Assembly: GCF_003203515.1 (NCBI RefSeq)
Contig: NZ_BGNG01000003.1
Coordinates: forward strand, 1-64,000
Direction: 5' to 3'
DNA from: Glaciecola sp. KUL10
Lineage (GTDB): Bacteria > Pseudomonadota > Gammaproteobacteria > Enterobacterales > Alteromonadaceae
Length of the DNA: 64,000 bases
Part shown: positions 18,449-25,916 of the stretch, one piece after another
Layout: the number at the start of each line of letters is the position of its first letter
How positions within the stretch are numbered: the first letter of the stretch is position 1
Program-made: the position numbers and the translations under genes
Notes under the pieces: generated by a model
What the model saw: the letters and a program-made list of their open reading frames with translations, nothing else
Databases searched by the model: none
What the model was told of the DNA's origin: nothing

Positions 18449-20554
18449 GTGAAATCAAGTACCCAAGCATTAAAAAATTGGCTTAAACAACGACACGCTA
18501 TCAATAGTCATCGACAAGTATTGTTGATTTCTGTAGAAGAAAGCGTTCATAGTGAGTTAATTGAAGTACTTAAAAACCACTTTGATACACAACTTTGGCT
18601 TGGCTTCGAGACTGATTTAAAAGCAGATGAAAAGATAAATAAGTGCACTACGCAAAATTTTCGTCAATTTCTGGGTAATGAAACGGATTTACTGGCGTAT
18701 AACGCATTTATAGGTTTAAAACCCAGTGCTTTGTATGCATTGGAGGGATGCATTAAAACCTCTGGACTGCTTGTTATTTTCACTCCATTTATTGAACGTT
18801 GGCCAAAACATGAGGCTCATAACAGAGGCTTAAACTTTTCACATCATGACACACATGATGAAAGTCTATTTATAAAGTATTTTTGCGACACTCTGCTATC
18901 TGATAAAAACACTGCATTTATTAGCGATACAGATTTTAACTTACCTTTGGTGCTAGATGATTCAACTGCAACAGCAAATAAAGGGTCTATAGCCAGTGTA
19001 CAAAATAGCTATTTGACTAACGAGCAACACCTTCATCTTAATACGCTTACACACCGTTACGCAGAACAAGGCAATATTAAATCGATAATCATCGGAAAAA
19101 GAGGCAGAGGTAAGTCTGCTCTACTAGGTGAACTGTATAAATGGGGTCTCAACACTTTCGAGTCTGTTTTCATTTGTGCGGCTAACCGTAAAAATTGTGA
19201 CAGCATTTTTAAGGTAATCTTTGAAGCTTACCCAAACTTGTCTTCAAACAATGTGTTATTTGTGTCACCAGACAACCTACACTCAGTCGATCAATCAGCT
19301 TTGGTGCTTATTGATGAAGCAGCTGCCCTAGCACCCTCGATTATTATTAGTGCATTCAAACGACTTAATAATATTGTGATTGCTACAACTGAAATTGGCT
19401 ATGAAGGTTCAGGTCTTGGTTTTAACAAAAAGCTTAAACCCATACTTCAACGAGACAAGACGGTAAAAAGTATTGAGTTGCTGACACCAATTAGGTGGCC
19501 TGCTGATGACCCTCTTGAGCCGCTATTTGAAAAAGTATTTGCAAGCCATTATTCAAAAGGGAAAACAAAGTCGTTTGAGACCTTTTCAAACAATCATTCT
19601 AGTGTAAGTAATCTTAGATTCGAGTTCATCGACAGTTCGAATAAAACGGAACAGCAAATAGGTAAATTGATTGAATGTCATCAGTTACTAATGAGTGCAC
19701 ATTATCAAACGACCCCAGATGATTTAATGCGTTTATTAGACAGCGATGATCAAGCCGTTATTATTGCTCACGTTAACAATATTATCTGCGGCGCCTGCAT
19801 AGTGGTTAAAGAACACTTAACTGTCGACGAAGAACTAGCCCAGCAGATTATCTCATCGCAAAGACGTCTATCAGGAAATTTAAGCCTACAAACTATCGCG
19901 AGCATGCTATTTGATCAGAACTGCCTAACCCTCAATTGCTGGCGAGTAACCAGAATTGCAGTATTAGAAAACGTTCAAAATAAAAGCATTGGCAGTCAAT
20001 TATTAAGTTGTACCGAAAGATTAGCATTGAATAATAATGTAGATCTTCTTAGTACATCGTTCGGTGTAGAAGCCGCACTGCTAAGGTTTTGGCAGAACGC
20101 CAACTTCAAGTTAATCAAGATAGGCACTCGAAGAGACACTTCAAGTGGACATTATTCTGGTTTGTTTATAAAGCCTATCAATCAAGATATCGAATCAACT
20201 ACTTTGCTTCTAGTTCTGCGCTTTGAGCTAACGAAAATATATTTGGGTGAGTTAGGTGTGTTGATGCCAACTCTTTTACGTAACGAATACAACAAACAAA
20301 AACATTATCTTTCGACACAAGCACGACAGGCGTTTGAAAAGCTTGTTGCCGATAAAACTGAAGCAATCATTGCTAATGAGCTTAAAATCACTAATACCTT
20401 AGAAGAATTATTCTTTGTAGCACATCAGCTACAAAGCAATAGTCTGTTGATATTATTAAGAAAATTAATGATTAAGGGAAACAGTGCAGAACTCAAGCTT
20501 ACTTTAAATCAGCAAATCATCGACATATTAGAATCATTAAATATGGCCTCGTGA
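18449..20554 (+). CDS. tmcA: tRNA(Met) cytidine acetyltransferase
   Basis: RNA acetyltransferase that makes N4-acetylcytidine at the wobble position of elongator tRNA-Met, using acetyl-CoA and ATP. The 701 residues contain the N-terminal DUF1726-type domain, a RecD-like ATPase with Walker A GKRGRGKSALL (near 212) and Walker B ALVLIDEAAAL (near 286), a GNAT domain (about 390-540; TRIAVLENVQNKSIGSQLL) and the C-terminal tRNA-binding domain. The GTG start has only a weak ribosome-binding site. Confidence 0.93.
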   Translation: MKSSTQALKNWLKQRHAINSHRQVLLISVEESVHSELIEVLKNHFDTQLWLGFETDLKADEKINKCTTQNFRQFLGNETDLLAYNAFIGLKPSALYALEGCIKTSGLLVIFTPFIERWPKHEAHNRGLNFSHHDTHDESLFIKYFCDTLLSDKNTAFISDTDFNLPLVLDDSTATANKGSIASVQNSYLTNEQHLHLNTLTHRYAEQGNIKSIIIGKRGRGKSALLGELYKWGLNTFESVFICAANRKNCDSIFKVIFEAYPNLSSNNVLFVSPDNLHSVDQSALVLIDEAAALAPSIIISAFKRLNNIVIATTEIGYEGSGLGFNKKLKPILQRDKTVKSIELLTPIRWPADDPLEPLFEKVFASHYSKGKTKSFETFSNNHSSVSNLRFEFIDSSNKTEQQIGKLIECHQLLMSAHYQTTPDDLMRLLDSDDQAVIIAHVNNIICGACIVVKEHLTVDEELAQQIISSQRRLSGNLSLQTIASMLFDQNCLTLNCWRVTRIAVLENVQNKSIGSQLLSCTERLALNNNVDLLSTSFGVEAALLRFWQNANFKLIKIGTRRDTSSGHYSGLFIKPINQDIESTTLLLVLRFELTKIYLGELGVLMPTLLRNEYNKQKHYLSTQARQAFEKLVADKTEAIIANELKITNTLEELFFVAHQLQSNSLLILLRKLMIKGNSAELKLTLNQQIIDILESLNMAS

Positions 20555-20586
20555 TTTATTGGGTCGTGAACTACGGCGCAAAAAAA

Positions 20587-20606
20587 AAGCCCCTAAAAAG
20601 GGGCTT
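20587..20606. terminator. Rho-independent terminator
   Basis: AAGCCCC and GGGGCTT form a 7-bp stem around TAAAAA. On the minus strand the stem is followed by a run of T, so it ends the TonB2-system operon arriving from the right; the tmcA transcript converges on it from the left. Confidence 0.85.
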
Positions 20607-20636
20607 CACACTGTTTATACACAAAAGAGTCTAAGA

Positions 20637-21902
20637 CTAGATTCTAATGCCTCTGTTCTTAGCTTTTTCTTTAATGTACGGTTCCCACGCCAATGCGTTA
20701 CGACGAATAGTACGGTCACTTTTTGCTTTTTGGTTGTATTCAAAAGCTTTGCGGAAATCACCCGTATAGAAGTAAGCTTCCATTAACGAATAACTGACAC
20801 GTCCTTCTTTTTCAACGTTTTGCGCTAAAGCAGCTTCTAAAGCAGTAATTGCACCTTTGTAGTCTTCCGCAGTCAACAACATCTCGCCTTTCTTAGAAAG
20901 GTACTCAGGATTGTTCTCAATCTTTGCAGCTCGACCATAAAAATCAGCGGCTTGCTTGAAATTCTTCGAGCGCGCATAAAGAGCTGCAACATTAGCTAGC
21001 GTTTTCTCATCGCTGTCTAACAGTCCACTTTTTACGTATTTCGCCTGAATTTCTGCGGCTTTAAAGGGCACGTCCTGCGAGGAATAAAGCTGAGCAAGTG
21101 TGTTAATTTGACTTTTTGTTGTCAAGAAGCCTTGTTTATACGACAACTCAAATACAGACAAAGCATCATCATAACGCTCCTCTAGCAGATAAAACATACC
21201 TAGGCGATTCCACCAAGTTTTGTCATCTGGAAAAAGCTGAACAACCGTTTCAACGACATCAATTGCTTCTGGAATCTTCTTACTTTCGTAAAAAGCAGAA
21301 ACCTTCAACGCGTAGGCATTCTTGTTTGGCTTGTCAAACGTCCTAATCGCATTATCAGCAGGACCGATTACTTTGTCGTACTGTTTTAAGTCAAGATGAG
21401 CTTTCGCCATGCGCAGATATACATTTGCATCTTCTTTACAAGTAAAGTCCATCCAACGCTGATAATACTTAAGTGCATCTTCGTATTTTTCTTCATTGAG
21501 ACTTAAATCACCGACTGCTTTTGTGATTGAGGCGTAGTCGCCATCATTAAGAATCTTCTTTTCAACAGAGCGAGCTAAGAAAGTCAAAGACTCTTGTGAT
21601 TTACCATCTTGCGACGCTAACAATTGCCCAAGAAATTTATCCACTGACGCTTGGTCAAACTCTTCTTTGGCTTCAATCTCGCGTAACATTGCAATTGCTT
21701 CTGTTACACGGTCCTCGTTGTAAGCTTCAAAAGCGGCATTTAGCTTTTTACCTACGCGCTCACCCAAAAGTTGAGTTTTGGGACGCTCGTAGCCGGCACA
21801 AAGTACCGGCGGCTCTTGAGCTAAACTAACAGAAGAAAAAGCCGAAAGTGTTATACCACCAGCAACAATCAAAGAGGTTTTAATTTTACTTACCATTTTC
21901 AT
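20637..21902 (-). CDS. TPR-repeat periplasmic protein of the TonB2 system
   Basis: A 421-residue protein with a signal peptide (about 1-28, ending SLAQ). The rest is helical tetratricopeptide-like repeats, for example EDALKYYQRWMDF, DDALSVFELSYKQG, KQAADFYGRAAKIENN and DYKGAITALEAALAQN. It is the last gene of the DUF3450-ttpC-exbB-exbD-tonB cluster and starts 2 bases after the tonB stop, with GGGAG upstream. TPR proteins in this position are a constant part of TonB2-type loci and are thought to assist the transducer at the outer membrane; the exact role is not known from the sequence. Confidence 0.85.
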   Translation of the reverse strand: MKMVSKIKTSLIVAGGITLSAFSSVSLAQEPPVLCAGYERPKTQLLGERVGKKLNAAFEAYNEDRVTEAIAMLREIEAKEEFDQASVDKFLGQLLASQDGKSQESLTFLARSVEKKILNDGDYASITKAVGDLSLNEEKYEDALKYYQRWMDFTCKEDANVYLRMAKAHLDLKQYDKVIGPADNAIRTFDKPNKNAYALKVSAFYESKKIPEAIDVVETVVQLFPDDKTWWNRLGMFYLLEERYDDALSVFELSYKQGFLTTKSQINTLAQLYSSQDVPFKAAEIQAKYVKSGLLDSDEKTLANVAALYARSKNFKQAADFYGRAAKIENNPEYLSKKGEMLLTAEDYKGAITALEAALAQNVEKEGRVSYSLMEAYFYTGDFRKAFEYNQKAKSDRTIRRNALAWEPYIKEKAKNRGIRI

Positions 21903-21904
21903 CG

Positions 21905-22513
21905 TTATTCTCCCAGTTTGAAGTCAAGTTGAACTTGCTGACCTTCTTGCCTTACAGCAACACCGTCAACAACTTTAGGACGGTACTTCCACTTGAGAAG
22001 CGCACGTCTTGCTTCGCGGTCAAATACGCGTTTTGGATCAGCATCCAAGACTTTTACGTCTTCTACACCGCCAACTTCGTTAATTGTAAATGAAAGTTTA
22101 ACCCAACCTTCCTTACCATCACGTGCAGCTTGTGGAGGATACTTTGGATCGATACGAACGATTGGTGTCGCTTCACCGTCGCGCATTGCACCCACACCAC
22201 TGATACCAATATCAACACCGCCTGTATCAATTGAACCGAGATTCATACTGAATCCAGATGGATCAGGTTCAGATACTTCTGGCTCAGCAAGTTCCACCTT
22301 GGGCGGCTCTTGAGGCGGAGGTGGAGGTGGTGGTGGCGTACGCACACGTGTTTGTGTTTCATCGTCAGGCTCTTGCATGACGATATCAATCACAGGGGGT
22401 GGCGGTAACGCTTCAGCACGCTGTCCTGTATTTTCAACTAATTTAGCCATTACTACAAACAAACCGAACGCGATCGTAGCGCCAAGAAAAATAGAAACAA
22501 TAAATCTAATCAT
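21905..22513 (-). CDS. tonB2: TonB2-family energy transducer
   Basis: Transfers proton-motive energy from the ExbB/ExbD motor to TonB-dependent receptors. The 202 residues have an N-terminal membrane anchor (about 4-25). A proline-rich periplasmic spacer follows (an eight-Pro run near residue 64) that is short compared with TonB1. The C-terminal TonB domain is at about 112-202 (RIDPKYPPQAARDGKEGWV, ARRALLKWKYRP). It sits in the exbB-exbD-tonB order with a 3-base gap to exbD, so the genes are one operon. Confidence 0.93.
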   Translation of the reverse strand: MIRFIVSIFLGATIAFGLFVVMAKLVENTGQRAEALPPPPVIDIVMQEPDDETQTRVRTPPPPPPPPQEPPKVELAEPEVSEPDPSGFSMNLGSIDTGGVDIGISGVGAMRDGEATPIVRIDPKYPPQAARDGKEGWVKLSFTINEVGGVEDVKVLDADPKRVFDREARRALLKWKYRPKVVDGVAVRQEGQQVQLDFKLGE

Positions 22514-22516
22514 TTG

Positions 22517-22915
22517 CTAATCCCTCACTGCTACGGAAACACGATCAATGCCTGCTGCTTTGACCTTATCCATTACTTCGATAACGATACCGTGCTTAGC
22601 TTTGGTATCGGCTTGAATAAACACAATGTCTGTAGGTTGTTCAGAAAGCAGCTTCTCAAGATTCGCAGTTACAGAATCTAATGAAATCTCTCTTCTATCC
22701 ATCCACACATTGCCATCTTCGGTAACGGCTATAAAGATGTTTGCATTTTTCTTCAGTGTTGCCGTCACGCCTTCGGGTTTATTAACATTAACCCCCGCCT
22801 GCTTAACGAAAACTGTCGTCACGATGAAGAAAATAAGCATGATAAAGACAACATCAAGCATCGGCGTCATGTCGATCTGTGCGTCTTCTTCTTCTGCTCT
22901 TACTTTACGACCCAT
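22517..22915 (-). CDS. exbD: ExbD biopolymer transport protein
   Basis: Inner-membrane stator component of the TonB motor (132 residues). A short cytoplasmic start (IDMTPMLDVVFIMLIFFIVTT, about 15-35) contains the single transmembrane helix with the essential Asp of the proton pathway. The remainder is the periplasmic peptidoglycan/TonB-contacting domain. It follows exbB by about 12 bases. Confidence 0.95.
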   Translation of the reverse strand: MGRKVRAEEEDAQIDMTPMLDVVFIMLIFFIVTTVFVKQAGVNVNKPEGVTATLKKNANIFIAVTEDGNVWMDRREISLDSVTANLEKLLSEQPTDIVFIQADTKAKHGIVIEVMDKVKAAGIDRVSVAVRD

Positions 22916-22927
22916 TATTCTTCTCTC

Positions 22928-23452
22928 TTAGTGATGCGGCAGGCTATCAATTAGCTGTTCACGTTGAATTTTCAACTTAGCTTCTAAACGAGAGCTAAAG
23001 AACAAGCCAGATAATGCAGCAACCATTCCCGCCATTGTCGGAATCGTCGCCATTGATATACCAGCAGCCATCAACCTTGGGTTACCCGTACCTTGAGTAG
23101 CCATGTTTTCGAAAACACCAATCATGCCTGTTACGGTACCTAGCAATCCAATCAGTGGACACATTGCCACCAACGTTTTGATGATTAGCATTCTTGCGCT
23201 CAAAGAATCTGAAGCTTGCGAGATCCATGTATCACGGATTCTATGCGCATACCATGAAGTGGTATCTGTTCTTGCATCCCAATCAGCAATAATTTGCTTT
23301 CTTACTTTTGGAAACACAGAGGTCAAATACCAATAACGCTCAACCATTAATACCCACATGAGGAAGAGCGCGGCAGCGACGAAATACAACACGTCACCAC
23401 CGGTAGCGATAAACTCCCTGACAGATTCCCATAATCCAATCAGGCTCATCAT
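22928..23452 (-). CDS. exbB: ExbB biopolymer transport protein
   Basis: MotA/TolQ/ExbB proton-channel family protein of 174 residues, the pentameric core of the TonB motor. Membrane segments are visible at about 20-42, 105-127 and 140-162; the conserved PLIGLLGTVTGMIGVFENMA segment is near 93. The ATG at 23452 (ATGATG) is chosen: it directly follows the ttpC stop, with GGAG about 10 bases upstream. A longer reading would overlap ttpC by 30 bases without better support. Confidence 0.93.
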   Translation of the reverse strand: MMSLIGLWESVREFIATGGDVLYFVAAALFLMWVLMVERYWYLTSVFPKVRKQIIADWDARTDTTSWYAHRIRDTWISQASDSLSARMLIIKTLVAMCPLIGLLGTVTGMIGVFENMATQGTGNPRLMAAGISMATIPTMAGMVAALSGLFFSSRLEAKLKIQREQLIDSLPHH

Positions 23453-23453
23453 A

Positions 23454-24812
23454 TTACTTAGACTCCGACTCTGCGTGAGTAGCAATAAACCCTGCAGTCT
23501 GCTCGTCTAATACGTGAACGATTGACTTGCTGCGTCCAGCAACGATGCTGTGCATTAGGATTAGAGGTAACGCTGCGATAATACCTTGTGCAGTTGTTAC
23601 CAATGCCATTGATATTGAACCCGCCATGATTCTTGGGTCACCTGTACCAAACAATGTGATTTGTTGGAAGGTTTCAATCATACCAAGTACCGTACCTAGT
23701 AGACCCAATAACGGTGCGATAGCAGCGAAAATCTTGATTAAGTTTATACCAAATTCGATTCTTGGTAGTTCACGAAGAATCGCTTCATCTAGCTTAAGCT
23801 CTAGTGACTCAGTATCAGCAGTTTTGTTATCTGCGTAAACCTTAAGAATGCGACCCAGTGGGTTTTTATCAGATGGATTATCGATGTTCTTAGCTTGAGC
23901 GTTCATTTTCGCGCCTACAGCAGAGAGCGTTACGATTTTGTACAAGCCAATTAATAGGCCTATCGCTAGCATAGCAGTGATGGTATATCCAACTGGACCA
24001 CCTGCATGGTAACGTTCAGACATTGTTGCCTTTTGCTTCAGTAGACCAAGTATAGCGCCTCTAGAAGGGTCAACAAATGTTGGCACGACACCACTAGTTG
24101 CGTCTCTTAAGTCTTGAGTAGTAGCAACTTGGAAGCCGTCTGGCTGACGACCTAGCGGTTGTATTTGCTTATTCTCATCATCGTAGATTAAGTAGCCTTG
24201 ATCACCGAATAAGTTAAATGTACCTACACGTAAAACTTCTTGAGTCGTTTTACCACCGTCTAAGTCAATAACTTCAGCGCTGAATTTAACTACTTCACCA
24301 GAAGCGGTCATTTCAGTTTGAAGTGCATACCAAAGCTCTTCTAACTCGTTGATGTTTGGAAGACCTTTAGAATCTTGAGACATTTCTGCAAGAAACTCTT
24401 CACGACCAGTATATTGTGCGCTCACAATTGATGTTGAAATACGGCCGTAAGCGTCAGCTGATGCTTGACGAACAACACCAAACATTTCACCCAAATCGCC
24501 TGTAGCTTGGTCTAATTCAACTTCTTTGTCGATAAGTGTTTGTTCGTTAGCAGCAAATTGAGCTGCTAGACGATCACCGCGATCTTCTTCAGCTTTTAAC
24601 TGAGCTTGAGCGCGTCTAAGTAATGCTTGCTTGTCAGCACGGTCTGAACGGAACTCAGCTTCGCGTTGAGCATTAACTCTAGCTTCAGACACACGGTCTT
24701 TTTTAACTTGGTTTAATAATTCTTGCAATGTTGATGCTGATTGCGCACTAGCTAACGGCGCGATCAATGCAATAGTAGCAGCAGCAACAAGGGTTTTTAT
24801 TGTTGATTTCAT
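23454..24812 (-). CDS. ttpC: TtpC-type ExbB-like protein with periplasmic extension
   Basis: MotA/TolQ/ExbB-domain protein of 452 residues. A signal peptide (1-23) is followed by a charged coiled-coil region (about 30-100, rich in R, E, Q) and a periplasmic domain to about 265. Three membrane helices follow (about 272-295, 360-382, 400-425) with the ExbB signature LLGLLGTVLGMIETFQ. The fusion of an ExbB domain to a long periplasmic part is the hallmark of TtpC, needed by TonB2 systems of vibrios and relatives. It lies between the DUF3450 gene and exbB. Confidence 0.9.
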   Translation of the reverse strand: MKSTIKTLVAAATIALIAPLASAQSASTLQELLNQVKKDRVSEARVNAQREAEFRSDRADKQALLRRAQAQLKAEEDRGDRLAAQFAANEQTLIDKEVELDQATGDLGEMFGVVRQASADAYGRISTSIVSAQYTGREEFLAEMSQDSKGLPNINELEELWYALQTEMTASGEVVKFSAEVIDLDGGKTTQEVLRVGTFNLFGDQGYLIYDDENKQIQPLGRQPDGFQVATTQDLRDATSGVVPTFVDPSRGAILGLLKQKATMSERYHAGGPVGYTITAMLAIGLLIGLYKIVTLSAVGAKMNAQAKNIDNPSDKNPLGRILKVYADNKTADTESLELKLDEAILRELPRIEFGINLIKIFAAIAPLLGLLGTVLGMIETFQQITLFGTGDPRIMAGSISMALVTTAQGIIAALPLILMHSIVAGRSKSIVHVLDEQTAGFIATHAESESK

Positions 24813-24818
24813 TCCCGA

Positions 24819-25592
24819 TTACTCCGCAGCTTTAATTGGTAATTTGATAAGGTCGTAAGGTACTAAGTTTTGTGCCATACGGACTGATTTGATCACTGAA
24901 TCAAGATACTCATCACCTAGTTTTTCCCAACTACGTGCATTGTTGTCCCAAACCCAAGCGTTCTTTTGGTCTAGCGAAAGCGCAAGAAGAGCGGTACGGC
25001 CTAGGTTGAAGAAATCTACTGTAACCTCAGTGCCAGCATCAGAAATATTACCTTGATAAGTAGATATTAACGAACCGTATTCGTTTTCAGTTTGATAAGC
25101 TTCTAATACTTGGCGAAAACGCTCAGCAACCGTAACATTAGAGTTTTGCATTAAGTCGCGAAGACGTTGAACGCGTTCGATACGTTCTTCAAGATTGATA
25201 GGCACGTCAAGATTGATGAATTGCTCAAGGCTATCGATCATTTTAAACATTAAAGGAACAATGTTTTGCTTAGTTTCTTCAATTGAATCGATTTGACGTT
25301 GTAACGAATCTATACCGCGCTGTTGGTCTGCAACTAAGTTTGCAAGATAATCATTATATATTTTCAAGTTCTCAGTTGAATCTAGTACTTGTCTGTATTC
25401 AACTAATAACTCTTGCGATTGTTCAAAGTAGTTATTTATCTTCTCTTGAGATTTCGCAGCTGCTTTTTGAATCTTCACTTCTTCGTTTTTCAAGTCTGTA
25501 AGTGGATCCGCAGAGACGAACGCTGTGTTGCCAAGTGCGAATGCACCCACTACACATGACGCGATTAGAGTTCTCTTGCTCATTTTGGACAT
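24819..25592 (-). CDS. DUF3450-family periplasmic coiled-coil protein
   Basis: First gene of the TonB2-type cluster. The product of about 257 residues has a signal peptide (about 4-28, ending VSAD), then a long coiled coil (about 35-105; EEVKIQKAAAKSQEKINNYFEQ...) and a compact C-terminal domain ending in LPIKAAE. The family is always found beside ttpC/exbB/exbD/tonB in Alteromonadales and vibrios, but its function is not established. The start is uncertain: ATG at 25592 or 25583, neither ideally spaced from the GGGA upstream. Confidence 0.85.
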   Translation of the reverse strand: MSKMSKRTLIASCVVGAFALGNTAFVSADPLTDLKNEEVKIQKAAAKSQEKINNYFEQSQELLVEYRQVLDSTENLKIYNDYLANLVADQQRGIDSLQRQIDSIEETKQNIVPLMFKMIDSLEQFINLDVPINLEERIERVQRLRDLMQNSNVTVAERFRQVLEAYQTENEYGSLISTYQGNISDAGTEVTVDFFNLGRTALLALSLDQKNAWVWDNNARSWEKLGDEYLDSVIKSVRMAQNLVPYDLIKLPIKAAE

Positions 25593-25694
25593 ATTCCCAA
25601 CCAATATTTTGATGTTTACGCCGAAAAACTTCGACGCGGCTTTTTATATTATTCTGCTACGTGCTCGCCCGATAATAGGGGGCACCCATCGCAA

Positions 25695-25723
25695 ATACTC
25701 ACAGGATGTTACATAAATGTCAA
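25695..25723 (-). promoter_or_regulatory. Possible promoter of the TonB2 operon
   Basis: On the minus strand a perfect -35 TTGACA is followed after 17 bases by GAGTAT as -10. It lies about 100 bases before the DUF3450 gene start. The rest of the 320-base gap holds only the terminator at its right end. No clear Fur box was recognised. Confidence 0.3.
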
Positions 25724-25864
25724 GATTGAAGAGGGGTTTATCTGCGACTTTAGCCGTATTAAATAACTTGACAATTATCTAAGTGGCGAGATCGACCTCA
25801 TTGAGGTTTTGTACGCTTTTTATTCACATGAAGAAACTTTGTAGGGACTTGCGCCGAAAACAAA

Positions 25865-25892
25865 AAAAACGGCCGATAAATCGGCCGTTTTT
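25865..25892. terminator. Rho-independent terminator of the large receptor gene
   Basis: AAAAACGGCCGA and TCGGCCGTTTTT pair around TAAA, giving a G+C-rich stem bounded by A- and T-runs. It lies 25 bases after the receptor stop on the minus strand and can act in both directions. Confidence 0.9.
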
Positions 25893-25916
25893 GAAATGCA
25901 AAATCTAGTTAAAAAC

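Noticed and set aside
20559-20786. Open frame after tmcA beginning with many Lys and Arg codons
   Set aside because: It runs across the terminator and antisense to the end of the TPR gene; the start is in the A-tract.
25593-25864. Fur box for the TonB2 operon
   Set aside because: No GATAATGATAATCATTATC-like sequence was recognised.
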